Positions 8,498 through 17,878 of a DNA stretch of 64,000 nt are shown piece by piece. The DNA is from Mangrovimonas cancribranchiae (lineage in GTDB: Bacteria > Bacteroidota > Bacteroidia > Flavobacteriales > Flavobacteriaceae). The stretch spans positions 186,001 through 250,000 of the forward strand of contig NZ_CP136925.1 in NCBI RefSeq assembly GCF_037126245.1. Reading direction: 5' to 3'. Both the position numbers and the translations under genes were made by a program. Position 1 is the first letter of the stretch, and each line of letters opens with the position of its first letter. Below the pieces are notes generated by a model. The model saw only the letters and a list, made by a program, of their open reading frames with translations, was not told where the DNA came from and made no database searches.

Positions 8498-9676
8498 CTA
8501 TTTAAAAGCATTTAAACCTGTAATATCCAATCCAGTAATTAGTAAATGAATATCGTGTGTTCCTTCATAAGTAATCACGCTTTCTAGGTTCATAGAATGA
8601 CGCATGATACTATATTCACCAGTAATTCCCATGCCGCCTAACATTTGTCTAGCTTCACGAGCAATATTAATGGCCATATCTACATTATTACGCTTGGCCA
8701 TTGATATTTGTGCCGAAGAGGCTTTGCCTTCATTACGAAGCACACCTAAACGCCAAGTTAATACTTGTGCTTTGGTAATTTCGGTAATCATTTCGGCTAG
8801 TTTCTTTTGTTGTAATTGAAATTGTCCTATAGGTTTTCCAAACTGCGTACGTTCTTTGCTGTAACGTAATGCTGTGTCGTAGCAATCCATAGCTGCACCA
8901 ATAGCTCCCCAAGCAATACCGTAGCGTGCGGAATCTAAACATCCAAGTGGTGCGCCAAGTCCTGATTTATTAGGTAATAGATTTTCTTTAGGCACTTTGA
9001 CATTATCGAAAATAAGCTCTCCAGTAGCCGAAGCTCTTAAGGACCATTTATTATGTGTTTCTGGAGTAGAAAAGCCTTCCATGCCACGTTCTACAATAAG
9101 CCCGTGAATACGGCCTTCTTCATTTTTAGCCCATACTACAGCTACTTGTGCAAATGGCGCGTTGCTTATCCACATTTTGGCACCATTTAATAAATAATGG
9201 TCACCCATATCTTTAAAATTAGTAACCATGCCTCCTGGATTAGATCCGTGATCAGGTTCTGTTAAACCAAAACACCCCATCCATTCGCCACTAGCTAATT
9301 TTGGTAAATATTTTTGACGTTGCTCTTCGGTGCCATACTTCCAAATAGGATACATTACCAAAGAAGATTGTACCGAAGCCGTACTACGTACACCCGAATC
9401 ACCACGCTCAATTTCTTGCATAATCAATCCATACGAAATTTGGTCTAAACCTGCGCCGCCATATTCTTCTGGAATATAAGGGCCAAAGGCACCAATTTCT
9501 GCTAAACCTCCAATAATTTGTTCCGGAAACTCTGCTTTTTGGGCATAGTCTTCTATAATTGGTGAAACATCACGCTTGACCCATTCACGGGCTGCGTCGC
9601 GAACCAATTTGTGTTCGTCAGTAAGTAATTCGTCAATATTGTAATAATCTGGCGCTTCGAATAAGTCTGGCTTCAT
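8498..9676 (-). CDS. gcdH: Glutaryl-CoA dehydrogenase
   Basis: A 392-residue acyl-CoA dehydrogenase. Family motifs are CFGLTEPDHGSNPGGM (flavin site), WISNAPFAQ, SARYGIAWGAIGAAMDCYD and RQMLGGMGITGEYSIMRH. Near the C-terminus TYEGTHDIHLLITG carries the catalytic base Glu; YEGTHDIH with the preceding SARYGI is typical of glutaryl-CoA rather than straight-chain dehydrogenases. It converts glutaryl-CoA to crotonyl-CoA in lysine and tryptophan breakdown, passing electrons to ETF. The gene stands alone, with its own -7 box and a palindrome upstream. Confidence 0.9.
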   Translation of the reverse strand: MKPDLFEAPDYYNIDELLTDEHKLVRDAAREWVKRDVSPIIEDYAQKAEFPEQIIGGLAEIGAFGPYIPEEYGGAGLDQISYGLIMQEIERGDSGVRSTASVQSSLVMYPIWKYGTEEQRQKYLPKLASGEWMGCFGLTEPDHGSNPGGMVTNFKDMGDHYLLNGAKMWISNAPFAQVAVVWAKNEEGRIHGLIVERGMEGFSTPETHNKWSLRASATGELIFDNVKVPKENLLPNKSGLGAPLGCLDSARYGIAWGAIGAAMDCYDTALRYSKERTQFGKPIGQFQLQQKKLAEMITEITKAQVLTWRLGVLRNEGKASSAQISMAKRNNVDMAINIAREARQMLGGMGITGEYSIMRHSMNLESVITYEGTHDIHLLITGLDITGLNAFK

Positions 9677-9698
9677 AATTGATTTTTAATTTGAAATC

Positions 9699-9720
9699 CA
9701 AAAATAACGAAAACGTTTTC
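9699..9720 (-). promoter_or_regulatory. gcdH promoter with adjacent palindrome
   Basis: A minus-strand -7 box TATTTTTG lies at 9706-9699. Immediately upstream, at 9709-9720, is the perfect 12-bp palindrome GAAAACGTTTTC, placed where a repressor would block the spacer. The central CG is typical of LacI-family operators; the regulator is unknown. Confidence 0.45.
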
Positions 9721-9739
9721 AGTGTACAATTTTTTAAGT

Positions 9740-10456
9740 CTACATTTTAAGGTAAAAATCCTTGGTAAGGGTAATGTAATCTTGGGTATAATTATGCCTT
9801 GAGGTTTCGATAACAAGATCTTCTATGGTTGTTTCTGTTTTGTTGAACGAAAAGCTTATTAAACTCCTTTTGGTTTCTGATTTTGGGGTGCCTTTAATAT
9901 GAAGAATATCTTTTGCAAATAAATGATGTTTAAATGCTAAATTGATGAAAGTTTGTTCTTCAGAAAAAGGAATAACTACTGAAAATATACCTTCTTTTGA
10001 TAGTAGTTTAGATACGCTTTCTAATAAATGTTCAAAAGGCATAGCATCTTGAAATCTTGCTAAATCACGTTGCTTTTGGTTTGTTTTATAGTTGTCTTGA
10101 TAAAATGGCGGGTTGGAAACAATTACATCGTAAGTGTCGTCTATTTCTTCTGCAAACTCTAGTAAGGAAGCATGGTAACAAAAAAGTCTGTCGTTCCAAG
10201 GCGATTGTTCAAAATTCTCAACACATTGCTCATAAGCATTTTCGTCTATTTCTAAGGCATCAATGACTTGAGCCGAACTACGTTGAGCAAGCATTAAAGC
10301 GATAACGCCGGTTCCAGCGCCAATATCTAAAATAGAAAAGGGATTGTGATTTAAAGAAGTCCATGCGCCAAGAAGCACACCGTCTGTGCCAATTTTCATA
10401 GCACAACGGTCTTGGTTAATTGTAAATTGTTTGAATTGAAACGGCTTATGCATCAT
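9740..10456 (-). CDS. trmN: tRNA1(Val) (adenine(37)-N6)-methyltransferase
   Basis: A 238-residue SAM-dependent methyltransferase of the YfiC/TrmN6 family. The N-terminus FKQFTINQDRCAMKIGTDG is family-specific. The SAM loop is LDIGAGTGVIALMLAQ, and the N6-adenine catalytic motif NPPF occurs in DVIVSNPPFYQDNYK. It methylates A37 next to the anticodon of tRNA-Val1. It overlaps rimM by 11 bp, so the two are co-transcribed RNA-maturation genes. Confidence 0.88.
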   Translation of the reverse strand: MMHKPFQFKQFTINQDRCAMKIGTDGVLLGAWTSLNHNPFSILDIGAGTGVIALMLAQRSSAQVIDALEIDENAYEQCVENFEQSPWNDRLFCYHASLLEFAEEIDDTYDVIVSNPPFYQDNYKTNQKQRDLARFQDAMPFEHLLESVSKLLSKEGIFSVVIPFSEEQTFINLAFKHHLFAKDILHIKGTPKSETKRSLISFSFNKTETTIEDLVIETSRHNYTQDYITLTKDFYLKM

Positions 10457-10979
10457 TAATATATAAATCGATTAAGCCTTCTGGGGTTTCTACAAGAATG
10501 GTTTTGTTGGGCTTGTCAACCTGTTTGATGAACTCATCGTTCATGGGAATTAAAATTTCCACACCATTCCTGTCTATTACAAAAAGGGCTTGTGCTGTTG
10601 AGTCGTTTATAGATGTTATTGTGCCAACATTGCCAAAATTTGTGTCAGTAATAGTAAATCCAATGATTTCGTGATAGTAAAATTTATCGTCTTCAAGTTT
10701 TGGTAAAAGTTCCAAAGGAAGATATACGTCGCTTTTTAAAAGGGCATCGGCATCGGTTTCGTTATTAACATCTTCAAACCTTACGCGTAATAAATCTGAT
10801 TTATGTAATTGAGCATGCTCGACAAAAAATGGGATTAGGTTTCCGCGAACCTCTAAAAACATGGCGTCTAAGTTTTCGTAAATTTCGGGTTCGTCTGTAT
10901 CTAGCTTAATGAGTAACTCACCCTTGAAGCTATATTTTTTTACAATTTTACCTAAAAAAAAGCAGTCTTCTTTTTTCAT
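10446..10979 (-). CDS. rimM: Ribosome maturation factor RimM
   Basis: A 177-residue protein with the N-terminal RimM beta-barrel (CFFLGKIVKKYSFKGELLIK, the G-x-KG pattern) and the C-terminal PRC-barrel (FYYHEIIGFTI ... VEILIPMNDEFI). It binds S19 and helps assemble the 30S head. The gene follows rpsP on the same strand, the usual order, with a terminator-like hairpin between them. Confidence 0.94.
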   Translation of the reverse strand: MKKEDCFFLGKIVKKYSFKGELLIKLDTDEPEIYENLDAMFLEVRGNLIPFFVEHAQLHKSDLLRVRFEDVNNETDADALLKSDVYLPLELLPKLEDDKFYYHEIIGFTITDTNFGNVGTITSINDSTAQALFVIDRNGVEILIPMNDEFIKQVDKPNKTILVETPEGLIDLYINDA

Positions 10980-11010
10980 ATTGAGTTGTCGAGTAGGTAG
11001 GATAACAAAT

Positions 11011-11038
11011 AAAAAACCCAGACATAATGCCTGGGTTC
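11011..11038 (-). terminator. Terminator or attenuator between rpsP and rimM
   Basis: On the minus strand the stem AACCCAG / CTGGGTT is followed by six T. Placed between rpsP and rimM, it probably lowers rimM expression relative to the ribosomal protein. Confidence 0.65.
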
Positions 11039-11060
11039 AAAAGTATAAAAAAATATTTTT

Positions 11061-11570
11061 TTATTCTTCTTCGTTTGAAGCATCTGCTTCAGCAGCTGGA
11101 GCTTCTTCTGCAACTTCCTCTTCAGGAGTGTTTGCAGCAATTCTAGCTTCATTTACAGCTTTTTCAGCTTCAAGTGCTTTTGCTTTCGCATCGGCATCAG
11201 CTTTTGCTAAACCACTGGCTTTAGCTTCAATTTTAGCCGCTTTTTCTTCTAACCAAGCGTTGAATTTTTCTTCAGCTTGCTCTTCAGTTAAAGCGCCTTT
11301 TCTTACACCACCAGCTAAATGGTTTTTTAACAATGCACCTTTGTACGATAAGATAGCTTTTGCAGTATCTGTTGGTTGTGCACCATTTTGTAACCATTTT
11401 ACAGCACCATCAACGTCAAGTTCAATAGTTGCTGGGTTAGTGTTTGGATTGTAAGCACCTATTTTTTCAAGGTATTTACCATCTCTTTTTGCACGCGAAT
11501 CTGCGGCAACAATCCAGTAATAAGGTTTTCCTTTTTTACCGTGTCTTTGTAATCTAATTTTTACAGGCAT
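11061..11570 (-). CDS. rpsP: 30S ribosomal protein S16 with long C-terminal extension
   Basis: The first 80 or so residues are canonical S16 ([20 protein letters not shown] ... [15 protein letters not shown]). Bacterial S16 usually ends near residue 80-90; this protein has 169. The extra part is alanine-, lysine- and glutamate-rich and highly helical ([20 protein letters not shown]), ending in the acidic tail ADASNEEE. Such tails are common in Bacteroidota S16. The gene leads the rpsP-rimM-trmN set and has a short leader with a hairpin. Confidence 0.95.
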   Translation of the reverse strand: MPVKIRLQRHGKKGKPYYWIVAADSRAKRDGKYLEKIGAYNPNTNPATIELDVDGAVKWLQNGAQPTDTAKAILSYKGALLKNHLAGGVRKGALTEEQAEEKFNAWLEEKAAKIEAKASGLAKADADAKAKALEAEKAVNEARIAANTPEEEVAEEAPAAEADASNEEE

Positions 11571-11585
11571 AGATAATTAATTAGT

Positions 11586-11646
11586 GAGGTTCACGACCTC
11601 GATTATTAATAAGGGTGCAAAGATACGATATTTTTTTAATTTTCAA
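11586..11646 (-). promoter_or_regulatory. rpsP promoter and leader hairpin
   Basis: The minus-strand promoter is TTG (11646-11644), 18 bp, then TATCTTTG (11625-11618), matching the Bacteroidota -33/-7 pattern. The roughly 45-nt leader contains a hairpin GAGGT / ACCTC (11586-11600) just before the start codon. A ribosomal-protein leader motif upstream of S16 has been described in Flavobacteria as far as I recall; I cannot confirm a match here. Confidence 0.55.
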
Positions 11647-11685
11647 TCTTTTATAAGCTTCAATGAATATTAATTTTTTTTATTC

Positions 11686-11693
11686 TATTTTTG
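11686..11693 (+). promoter_or_regulatory. -7 box of the calcium-repeat lipoprotein gene
   Basis: TATTTTTG, an exact TAnnTTTG match, 30 bp upstream of the ATG at 11724. Confidence 0.45.
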
Positions 11694-11723
11694 AGTGCTT
11701 AAATACAAAATACAACAAAATTT

Positions 11724-12731
11724 ATGAAAAAGTTTTTTGCCCTTTTGCTACTAAGTTTAGTCTTTTTTGGATGTAGCGATGAAGTGGAGTTTAACTCGCC
11801 AGCAGTACAAGGAAAGAAAGATGGAAATAGATGGAAGGCCGTAGCTTACAATGCTACATTTGATGATAATGGTAGACTAGTCGTTACTGCTAGTGATAAT
11901 TATGATGACATTACTTTAAGGGTGTCATCTCTTTCTGTAGGAACAGAGTTTGTTTTAGGGCAAAATAATGTTGATATGGCAAGCTTAGTAAATAACCAAG
12001 GTGATAGTTTTTCAACAAATAATTTACCTGATGGAGATACGCAAGTTTATCCTCCAGAGGGTATTATAAAAATTACAAGATATAACCAGTCTAAAAATAC
12101 TGTTTCGGGTGAATTTTGGTTTAATGCCTATAATGAATTAGGTAATGAAACCGTAAACTTTAATAGAGGTGTATTTTTTGATTTGCCTTTACCATATACG
12201 TCTTCAGATGTTGTGTCCTGCGAAGAGGCAATTATTGAGACTCAAACTGCTCAAGAAGCTTATTTTAACTCAGACCCAGCTACCGATCCTAGTTATTCTG
12301 CAAAATGCCATGCTTACATGGTAGCCTTAATGCAACAACAAGATTCCTGTGTAGATGAAACAGGTATGCTTCAAGAAGTTATTGATGGGTTGTTGTGTGA
12401 TGATGACGATGAAGATGGTGTAATGACTGTTTTAGAAGATATTGATGGTGATGGTAATCCGGAAAATGATGATACCGATATGGATGGTACTCCAAATTAC
12501 TTAGATACAGATGATGATGATGACACCATATTAACCATAAATGAAGATGTTGATGGCGATGGTAATTTTACAAATGACGATACTGATACTGATGGTATAC
12601 CAAACTACCTAGATAATGACGATGACGGTGATGGTATTTTAACTGCCGATGAAGATGCTAATGGCGATGGCGATTTAACAAACGACGACACCGACATGGA
12701 TGGTATTCCAGATTATTTAGACGCCGAATAA
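11724..12731 (+). CDS. Lipoprotein with thrombospondin type 3-like calcium repeats
   Basis: A 335-residue protein. The lipoprotein signal ends at Cys17 (LVFFGCSDE). Residues about 20-160 form a beta-rich domain resembling DUF6252 ([11 protein letters not shown] ... SGEFWF). A cysteine-containing linker follows (residues 165-225). From residue 233 there are almost three 36-residue repeats dense in DxDxDGxxxxDD, the calcium-binding pattern of thrombospondin type 3 repeats. It is likely surface-anchored and calcium-stiffened. It is monocistronic, between a -7 box and a strong terminator. Confidence 0.8.
   Translation: MKKFFALLLLSLVFFGCSDEVEFNSPAVQGKKDGNRWKAVAYNATFDDNGRLVVTASDNYDDITLRVSSLSVGTEFVLGQNNVDMASLVNNQGDSFSTNNLPDGDTQVYPPEGIIKITRYNQSKNTVSGEFWFNAYNELGNETVNFNRGVFFDLPLPYTSSDVVSCEEAIIETQTAQEAYFNSDPATDPSYSAKCHAYMVALMQQQDSCVDETGMLQEVIDGLLCDDDDEDGVMTVLEDIDGDGNPENDDTDMDGTPNYLDTDDDDDTILTINEDVDGDGNFTNDDTDTDGIPNYLDNDDDGDGILTADEDANGDGDLTNDDTDMDGIPDYLDAE
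12420..12728 (+). repeat. Tandem 108-bp coding repeats (2.9 copies)
   Basis: Units begin at 12420, 12528 and 12636; the last is cut short by the stop. Each encodes a block of the form (ILT)xxED-DGDG-NDDTDxDGxPxYLDxDDD. The constant 108-bp period points to in-frame duplication and a possible source of length variation. Confidence 0.85.
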
Positions 12732-12756
12732 TAACAATTAACGATTACGTTAAATG

Positions 12757-12786
12757 AAAAGCGACCTAATTCAGGTCGCTTTTTGT
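12757..12786 (+). terminator. Strong Rho-independent terminator
   Basis: Perfect 11-bp stem AAAAGCGACCT / AGGTCGCTTTT with loop AATTC and a T tract, 26 bp after the lipoprotein stop. Confidence 0.88.
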
Positions 12787-12896
12787 TGTTTATAACTGTT
12801 TATAACTTCACTTTAAAAAAGAGAAAATTCTACGTACTTTTATTCGTTCAAATTTTTTAAAAAATAACCCTCAAGAATAAACAACCAAGCTTTTTT

Positions 12897-15800
12897 ATGT
12901 ACTTAATTTTTGATACAGAAACGACGGGATTGCCAAAAAACTGGAAAGCGCCTATTACCGATACCGACAACTGGCCAAGAGCTATCCAGATTGCCTGGCA
13001 ATTACATGATGAAATGGGGAATTGTATCGAACATCAAGACTACCTTATTCAACCAGAAGGGTTTAATATTCCTTTCGATGCCGAGAAAATCCATGGTATT
13101 TCTACCGAATTAGCTCAAGAACAAGGAGTGTCGCTAGCTGAAGTTTTGGAAAAATTTAATGCAGCGATTAACAAGACCAAATTTATAGTAGGACAAAATG
13201 TAGGGTTTGATGTTAATATAATGGGCTGCGAATTCTTTAGAGAAGATGTAGCTAATAAATTACAGGAGTTACCTGTTTTAGATACCTGTACAGAACATAC
13301 AGCACAACTGTGTCAAATTCCTGGTGGTCGAGGTGGTAAGTTTAAGTTGCCAACATTAACCGAGCTTCATGAGTATTTATTTAACCAGCCATTTGCCGAA
13401 GCACATAATGCCACAGCCGATGTGGAGGCTACCACACGGTGTTTCTTAGAGTTAATAAGAAGAAAACAGTATACTAAAGAACAGTTAGATGTTCAACCAG
13501 ATTATTTCGAGCGTTTTTCAGAGGAAAACCCTCAAGAAATCCAGCTTATAGGATTAAAACATATTAATCTAAAACGCGAAAGTGCTAAAATACGAGAGCG
13601 TTTAGAAAAAGAGCAAACCGATACCATTTCAACAGAGGAAATAAAACAAAATATTTCCAATTTAGCCGATATCGATTTTGTGCATTTACACAACCATTCG
13701 CAATTCTCTATTTTACAATCAACTATAAGTATTGCAGATTTGGTGACTTCGGCAGCCAAACATCAAATGCCGGCGGTAGCCTTAACCGATCACGCTAACA
13801 TGATGGGAGCCTTTCACTTTGTAAGCGCTATTAGTAAACACAACAAATCGGTTGAAGAAAAACATAAAGAGGCTCAAGAAAAAGGCGAGGTTTCAACAGC
13901 AAAACCAATAAAAGGTATTGTGGGCTGCGAGTTTTTTGTTTGTGATGATCATGCCGATAAAACACGAAAAGACAATGGCTATCAAATTGTTATGTTGGCA
14001 AAAAACAAACGTGGTTATCATAATTTAGCGAAGCTTTCATCAATCGCCTATACCGAAGGGTTTTATTATGTGCCGCGAATTGATAAAAAGCTTATTGAAC
14101 AGTATAAAGACGATGTTATAGTACTTACAGGAAACCTGTATGGCGAAGTGCCTAGTAAAGTATTAAATGTAGGTGAAAATCAGGCAGAAGAAGCCTTGTT
14201 GTGGTGGAAAGATACCTTTGGCGATGATTTGTATATTGAATTAATGCGTCATAATCAAGAAGATGAAAACCGTGTTAATCAAGTTTTGGTAGCATTTTCT
14301 AAGACACATGATATTAAGCTAGTAGCGTCTAATAACACATATTACGCCGAAAAAGGAGATGCCAATGCGCACGATATTTTATTATGCGTAAAAGATGGCG
14401 AAAAGCAAGCCACGCCTATTGGTCGTGGTCGTGGCTATCGTTACGGGTTGCCAAATCAGGAGTATTACTTTAAATCTTCTAATGAGATGAAAGAACTCTT
14501 CAAAGATTTGCCCGAAGCTATTACCAACCTTCAAGAAGTAGTTGATAAAATTGAGCCTTTCGAGTTAGCTCGAGATGTATTACTACCAAAGTTTGATATT
14601 CCAGAGAAATTTCAAGTAGAAGAAGATAGTGTAGATGGTGGTAAACGCGGTGAAAATGCGTACTTGAAGCACCTAACATACGAAGGCGCTAAAAAACGAT
14701 ATGGCGAAATTACCGATGATATAAAAGACCGTCTCGATTTCGAGCTAGACGTTATTGCCAATACAGGGTATCCCGGATATTTCTTAATTGTAGAAGATTT
14801 TATTAGAGAAGCCAGAAACATGGATGTGTCTGTGGGGCCAGGACGTGGTTCGGCTGCTGGTTCGGCGGTGGCCTATTGTTTAGGTATTACCAATATGGAT
14901 CCTATTAAATACGACTTGCTGTTTGAGCGTTTCTTAAATCCAGATCGTGTAAGTATGCCCGATATTGATATCGATTTTGATGATGAAGGTCGAGGTCGGG
15001 TTATGGATTATGTTATTGATAAATATGGCGCTAATCAAGTGGCGCAAATTATTACATACGGTACCATGGCAGCAAAATCTTCCATTCGTGATACAGCACG
15101 GGTTTTAGATTTACCATTGTTTGATGCTGATAGGATTGCTAAACTCATCCCAAATACCAAGTTGGCCAAGATTTTTGGAATGGATGAAAAAGCGTTGAAA
15201 AGTAAGTTCCGTTCGGAGGAAGTCGAACTTATTAATGAGCTGTTGAATATTTCTGAAGGCGAAGGCTTGGAGGCCGAAACCGTTAACCAAGCGCGTGTAC
15301 TAGAGGGTTCGGTTAGAAATACTGGAATTCACGCTTGTGGTGTTATTATCACGCCAGATGATATTACCAAGTTTGTGCCAGTATCAACGGCTAAAGATTC
15401 CGATTTATATGTTACCCAATTTGACAACTCGGTAGTTGAAAATGCCGGATTACTTAAAATGGATTTTTTAGGTCTAAAAACGTTAACCCTAATTAAAGAT
15501 ACCATTAAAATTGTAAAGGCAAAACATGGTATTGAACTTGATCCTGAAAGTTTTCCTTTAGACGATGAAAAAACTTACGAGTTGTTCCAGAGAGGTGAAA
15601 CGGTTGGAATATTCCAATACGAATCACCAGGAATGCAAAAACACATGAAGGATTTAAAACCTACGGTTTTTGATGATCTTATTGCCATGAATGCCTTGTA
15701 TCGTCCAGGGCCAATGGAATATATACCAAGCTTTATTGCTCGTAAACATGGTCGAGAAGATATTGTTTACGATTTGCCAGCCATGGAAGAATATCTACAA

Positions 15801-17279
15801 GAAACTTACGGGATTACAGTATATCAAGAGCAGGTGATGTTGCTATCGCAAAAACTAGCAAATTTTACTAAAGGTGAAGCCGATGTATTACGTAAAGCTA
15901 TGGGTAAAAAAATCTTTGCTTTATTAGAAAAACTTAAACCAAAATTTTTAGATGGCGGCGAAGCCAATGGACATCCAAGAGATGTACTTGAAAAAATTTG
16001 GAAAGACTGGGAAGCTTTTGCGAGTTATGCGTTTAACAAGTCGCACTCTACCTGTTATGCCTGGATTGCTTATCAAACAGCTTATTTAAAAGCTCATTAT
16101 CCAGCCGAATATATGGCAGCGGTATTGTCTAATAATATGAACGATATCAAGCAAGTTACGTTCTTTATGGAAGAATGTAAACGAATGAAGTTAAATGTAC
16201 TTGGACCAAGTGTTAACGAATCGTTTTATAAGTTTTCTGTGAACAAAGATTATGCGGTACGTTTTGGTATGGGCGCGATAAAAGGGGTTGGTCATGGTGC
16301 TGTAAAAACCATTGTAGAAAATCGAAAAGAAGACGGCTTATACAAATCTATTTTCGATTTAACAAAACGAATTGATTTACGAGCAGCAAACAAAAAAGCC
16401 TTTGAAAATTTAGCCTTAGCAGGAGGTTTTGATTGTTTTTCTGATACGCATCGTGCGCAATATTTTCAAGATGAAGGCGATGGTATTACGTTTTTAGAAA
16501 AAGCCATGAAATACGGTGCCAAACACCAAGAAAATGAAAATTCTGCCCAAGTAAGCCTGTTTGGTGAGGCTAGCGATGTTCAAATTCCAGAGCCACAAGT
16601 GCCACCATGCGAAGATTGGGGGACCATGGAAAAACTAGCTAAAGAAAGAGAGGTTGTTGGAATATATATTTCTGGTCATCCTTTAGACGATTTTAAAGTG
16701 GAAATGACCAATTTTTGTAATGCCGATTTATCTTTGTTTAACAACTTAAATAATTACGTAAATAGAGAGTTGACTTTTGGCGGTGTAGTTACCGATGTGC
16801 AACATCGTATTAGTAAAGCAGGAAAAGGTTGGGCGATGTTTACCATGGAAGATTACGAAAATAATTTTGAGTTTAGAATTTTTGGTGAAGAATATTTAAA
16901 GTTTAGGCATTTCTTGGTTAATAATTCCTTTCTTCATGTAAAAACATTTGTTCGTGAAGGTTGGGTAAATAAAAATACAGGCATAAAAGGCGACCCTAGA
17001 CTGCAATTTAATAGTTTTCAGTTACTACATGATGTTATGAATAACTATGCAAAAAAGCTATCTGTAAAATTAGATATTTCCGATTTACAGAATGACAGAA
17101 TTCAGGTATTGCAAGATTTGTTTAGGCTTCATAAAGGTGAAAAAGCCTTGAGTTTTATAATTTATGATAGCGAAGAGCGTATTAAATTAAATATGCCTAG
17201 CAGAAAGCAAAAGGTAAAAATATCTAAAGAGTTACTAGATGAACTTAACGAAAACGAATTAGTTTATAAATTAAACTAA
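12897..17279 (+). CDS. dnaE: DNA polymerase III alpha subunit with fused N-terminal 3'-5' exonuclease
   Basis: A 1460-residue C-family replicative polymerase. Residues 1-200 are a DnaQ-like proofreading exonuclease: Exo I FDTETTG, Exo II VGQNVGFDVNIM, Exo III AHNATADVEATTR. The PHP domain starts near residue 262 (HLHNHSQFSILQ, ALTDHANMMG). The polymerase core has GPGRGSAAGSAVAYCLG and the catalytic MPDIDIDF near residue 687. Late domains include the HhH region and an OB fold (GGVVTDVQHRISKAGKGWAMF). E. coli DnaE is about 1160 residues and has a separate epsilon subunit, so this is a polymerase-proofreader fusion at the N-terminus, unlike PolC, where the exonuclease interrupts the PHP domain. 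ATG 12897 lies just before the Exo I motif. Confidence 0.96.
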   Translation: MYLIFDTETTGLPKNWKAPITDTDNWPRAIQIAWQLHDEMGNCIEHQDYLIQPEGFNIPFDAEKIHGISTELAQEQGVSLAEVLEKFNAAINKTKFIVGQNVGFDVNIMGCEFFREDVANKLQELPVLDTCTEHTAQLCQIPGGRGGKFKLPTLTELHEYLFNQPFAEAHNATADVEATTRCFLELIRRKQYTKEQLDVQPDYFERFSEENPQEIQLIGLKHINLKRESAKIRERLEKEQTDTISTEEIKQNISNLADIDFVHLHNHSQFSILQSTISIADLVTSAAKHQMPAVALTDHANMMGAFHFVSAISKHNKSVEEKHKEAQEKGEVSTAKPIKGIVGCEFFVCDDHADKTRKDNGYQIVMLAKNKRGYHNLAKLSSIAYTEGFYYVPRIDKKLIEQYKDDVIVLTGNLYGEVPSKVLNVGENQAEEALLWWKDTFGDDLYIELMRHNQEDENRVNQVLVAFSKTHDIKLVASNNTYYAEKGDANAHDILLCVKDGEKQATPIGRGRGYRYGLPNQEYYFKSSNEMKELFKDLPEAITNLQEVVDKIEPFELARDVLLPKFDIPEKFQVEEDSVDGGKRGENAYLKHLTYEGAKKRYGEITDDIKDRLDFELDVIANTGYPGYFLIVEDFIREARNMDVSVGPGRGSAAGSAVAYCLGITNMDPIKYDLLFERFLNPDRVSMPDIDIDFDDEGRGRVMDYVIDKYGANQVAQIITYGTMAAKSSIRDTARVLDLPLFDADRIAKLIPNTKLAKIFGMDEKALKSKFRSEEVELINELLNISEGEGLEAETVNQARVLEGSVRNTGIHACGVIITPDDITKFVPVSTAKDSDLYVTQFDNSVVENAGLLKMDFLGLKTLTLIKDTIKIVKAKHGIELDPESFPLDDEKTYELFQRGETVGIFQYESPGMQKHMKDLKPTVFDDLIAMNALYRPGPMEYIPSFIARKHGREDIVYDLPAMEEYLQETYGITVYQEQVMLLSQKLANFTKGEADVLRKAMGKKIFALLEKLKPKFLDGGEANGHPRDVLEKIWKDWEAFASYAFNKSHSTCYAWIAYQTAYLKAHYPAEYMAAVLSNNMNDIKQVTFFMEECKRMKLNVLGPSVNESFYKFSVNKDYAVRFGMGAIKGVGHGAVKTIVENRKEDGLYKSIFDLTKRIDLRAANKKAFENLALAGGFDCFSDTHRAQYFQDEGDGITFLEKAMKYGAKHQENENSAQVSLFGEASDVQIPEPQVPPCEDWGTMEKLAKEREVVGIYISGHPLDDFKVEMTNFCNADLSLFNNLNNYVNRELTFGGVVTDVQHRISKAGKGWAMFTMEDYENNFEFRIFGEEYLKFRHFLVNNSFLHVKTFVREGWVNKNTGIKGDPRLQFNSFQLLHDVMNNYAKKLSVKLDISDLQNDRIQVLQDLFRLHKGEKALSFIIYDSEERIKLNMPSRKQKVKISKELLDELNENELVYKLN

Positions 17280-17495
17280 TCGCGCACTAGGGATTGAGGT
17301 ATTTGTTGAAGCTCTTTTTTTAAAAAAGCGACTACCGAAAGCCCGCCCAAAAGTATTTTGGGAGTGCTATAAACAAGAAAATAAGGTAAGCTAATGCTTA
17401 TATAAGTAAAACAAATTGATAGGTTGTAAGCTTTCGTGATTTTTTTGACTAATATTGCATAGAAACTAGAAGTACAATTTTTTAAATCATAAATT

Positions 17496-17813
17496 ATGGC
17501 ATTAGAAATTACAGATGCAACGTTTGAAGAGCAAGTATTAAAAAGCGACAAGCCCGTAATGGTAGACTTTTGGGCAGCTTGGTGTGGACCATGTAGAATG
17601 GTAGCGCCTATTATTGATGAATTAAGTACAGAATACGAAGGGAAAGCTGTAGTAGGAAAAGTAGATGTAGATGCAAATCAAGAGTTTGCTGCAAAATATG
17701 GTGTAAGAAACATTCCTACCGTTTTAGTTTTTCAAAATGGAGAGGTAGTAGGACGCCAAGTTGGTGTAGCACAAAAAAGCGCTTATGCAGAAGCTTTAGA
17801 TTCGCTTTTGTAA
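17496..17813 (+). CDS. trxA: Thioredoxin
   Basis: A 105-residue thioredoxin with active site WCGPC (Cys30, Cys33) in DFWAAWCGPCRMVAP, the cis-Pro segment NIPTVLVFQNG and normal length. It reduces cytoplasmic protein disulfides. It lies 216 bp after dnaE, and a terminator follows. The 216-bp gap upstream shows no clear promoter or gene; a weak -7-like TAATATTG lies about 40 bp before the ATG. Confidence 0.96.
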   Translation: MALEITDATFEEQVLKSDKPVMVDFWAAWCGPCRMVAPIIDELSTEYEGKAVVGKVDVDANQEFAAKYGVRNIPTVLVFQNGEVVGRQVGVAQKSAYAEALDSLL

Positions 17814-17837
17814 ATAAAAGATTAAAGAAATGATAAA

Positions 17838-17865
17838 AGGTTTGCTGTAATGGCAAACCTTTTTT
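17838..17865 (+). terminator. Terminator after trxA
   Basis: Perfect 8-bp stem AGGTTTGC / GCAAACCT, loop TGTAATG, then TTTTTT. It ends only 14 bp before the DUF58 start, which makes that gene separately expressed. Confidence 0.85.
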
Positions 17866-17878
17866 AGTTTAGATGTGT

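Noticed and set aside
10909-11454. Plus-strand ORF rich in Ala and Ser opposite rpsP
   Set aside because: Antisense shadow of the Ala/Glu-rich S16 tail.
17276-17551. Minus-strand ORF of 91 residues after dnaE with hydrophobic content
   Set aside because: Its start lies within trxA on the other strand; the intergenic part has no start codon of its own and no supporting signal, so it is probably chance.
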